This document shows, piece after piece, positions 5,531-6,370 of a DNA stretch of 6,370 bases. The notes under the pieces are model-generated. The model saw only the letters and a program-made list of their open reading frames with translations. It searched no databases and was not told where the DNA came from. Each line of letters starts with the position of its first letter. The first letter of the stretch is position 1. The stretch comes from Bacteroidota bacterium (GTDB lineage: Bacteria; Bacteroidota; Bacteroidia; Chitinophagales; LD1), in NCBI GenBank assembly GCA_003165135.1, contig PLSN01000504.1:1427-7796 (forward strand). Reading direction: 5' to 3'. A program made the translations under genes and the position numbers.

Positions 5531-6370
5531 ATGTCTTGTCAATTTCACTGTCGCGCATTTACACGTCTTGTATGGTTATTTTGCTTCTCGTTTTTATTGT
5601 TTAATGAGGCATCAGCGCAAATACAATCCGGCCAACTGATAGACTACAGACTGCTCAAGAGTTTTTCATCCGAAGACATGAAGAAGTCTTTCAAAGAGCA
5701 GCATATACCTAAAGTACTTCTGGCTGCTAAAGACGGAATAAATGTCTATGAAATATTGTACTACACGACCCATACTGACGGCAAACTCGTCAAAGCTTCC
5801 GGAGTGCTATATATACCGCAGGGTGCTAAGAGGTCTGCGCCGCTGATGATATACAATCACGGCACGAGTACCTGCCGCGATATGTATTTCGATGGCAAGG
5901 ATGAGCAGGCTATCTGCCTGGCTTTTGCGACCGATGGATATGTCGTGATATGGCCTGACTATATCGGTATAGGTGAAGGCGAAAGGAACCAACTCTACCT
6001 CAATGCACAGACTGAGGCAGGAGCTTCGGTAGATATGCTTATCGCAGTTACCGGCCTGCTATCTAAACTCGCTGTCAATACAAGCAAAGATCTTTTTCTG
6101 ACCGGCTACTCTCAGGGCGGCCATGCATCTATGGCTACATACAGGTTGCTTCAGGATAAGTATAAGGACCGTTTCCCGGTCACCGCGGCCTCTCCGATGA
6201 GCGGGCCATACGATATCGAGAGCACGGTCTATGATGAACGCGCCAGGCCGAATGAAAATCCGGGCTATCTCATGCTGCTGATGTCCTCATTCTACGAGAG
6301 TCGCGACAGTCAGCCGCAGATGAGCGAGCTGCTCTCGTATCCTTAAGATACTATCATACCGACGCTGATG
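5531..6370 (+). pseudogene. Secreted alpha/beta hydrolase paralogue interrupted by an in-frame TAA (3' end outside window)
   Basis: This is the second copy of the hydrolase at 4110-5357. From the ATG at 5531 it reads 271 codons and then stops at TAA 6344-6346. The intact copy has Tyr267 (TAC, 4908-4910) at that position. Without any frame change the homology continues past the stop: DTIIPTLM here against DTMIPPMM in the intact copy, up to the window edge. A single-base change from a Tyr codon to TAA is the simplest explanation. The retained part has a signal peptide (about 1-29, Arg8 and Arg12, hydrophobic core, cleavage ASA-Q), the NHGT oxyanion-like motif (109-112) and Ser194 in GYSQGGH. 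The expected Asp and His of the triad would lie beyond the stop, so the 271-residue product should be inactive. The ATG at 5531 is preferred over the TTG at 5492, which would place the promoter-like block inside the gene. Alternatives are a sequencing error, stop readthrough, or a truncated product with a non-catalytic role. Confidence 0.75.

Larger units (their letters stand above)
4078..6370 (+). repeat. Tandem duplication of promoter plus alpha/beta hydrolase gene
   Basis: Unit 1 runs from the block at 4078 to the stop at 5357; unit 2 begins at 5499 and runs off the window. Both have the 22-base promoter-like block, the same 27-base distance from its TA to the ATG, a signal peptide, and an ungapped hydrolase sequence with long identical runs (FATDGYVVI, GYSQGGHA, MSGPYDIE). 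About 154 of 224 residues are identical by hand count, so the duplication is not recent. The signal peptides and the intergenic DNA have diverged. Confidence 0.8.

Noticed and set aside
6344..6346. TAA read as a sense codon (code reassignment or recoding)
   Set aside because: Other genes here use TAA as their natural stop (1942-1944, 2370-2372, 3066-3068), and no recoding structure is evident; a nonsense mutation is simpler.

Overview
The window looks like a chromosomal segment from a Bacteroidota bacterium, probably of the Chitinophagaceae/Sphingobacteriia kind. Three observations point there: the sequence of the DnaE C-terminus, upstream elements of the Bacteroidota TAnnTTTG type, and start codons that mostly lack Shine-Dalgarno sequences. 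The lineage is inferred from these features, not from a database match. All genes lie on the plus strand.

Layout. (1) Positions 2-1423 hold the last 473 codons of dnaE, the replicative DNA polymerase III alpha subunit; its 5' part lies outside the window. (2) About 1474-2390 is a sharply AT-rich island (about 23-28% GC in lines I counted, against about 47-57% in dnaE). It carries two unrecognised genes two bases apart: a small membrane protein (1558-1944) and a soluble Lys-rich protein (1947-2372), behind a good Bacteroidota promoter. (3) Positions 2490-3068 encode a Crp/Fnr-family regulator. It is followed, from its own TACTTTTG promoter, by a metallo-beta-lactamase-fold hydrolase (3149-4039) with the full metal-ligand set and the extra Asp-x-x-Tyr of AiiA-type acyl-homoserine-lactone lactonases. 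(4) Positions 4078-6370 hold a tandem duplication of a promoter plus a gene for a secreted alpha/beta hydrolase. The first copy (4110-5357) is complete. The second (5531 onward) is cut by an in-frame TAA at 6344-6346, where the first copy has a Tyr codon, and homology resumes in the same frame after the stop up to the window edge.

How the parts relate. dnaE is a housekeeping anchor. The AT-rich pair is probably a horizontally acquired two-gene unit. The Crp/Fnr protein may regulate the adjacent lactonase-like gene, but this is inferred only from adjacency. The two hydrolases are exported ester- or peptide-cleaving enzymes of unknown substrate; the second copy probably no longer makes an active enzyme, because the Asp and His of its triad would lie beyond the stop.

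The best leads are the nonsense-interrupted paralogue, the AT-rich two-gene cassette, and the regulator/lactonase pair. I see no convincing evidence of a wholly new multi-gene system, and no CRISPR array, tRNA, rRNA or transposase.
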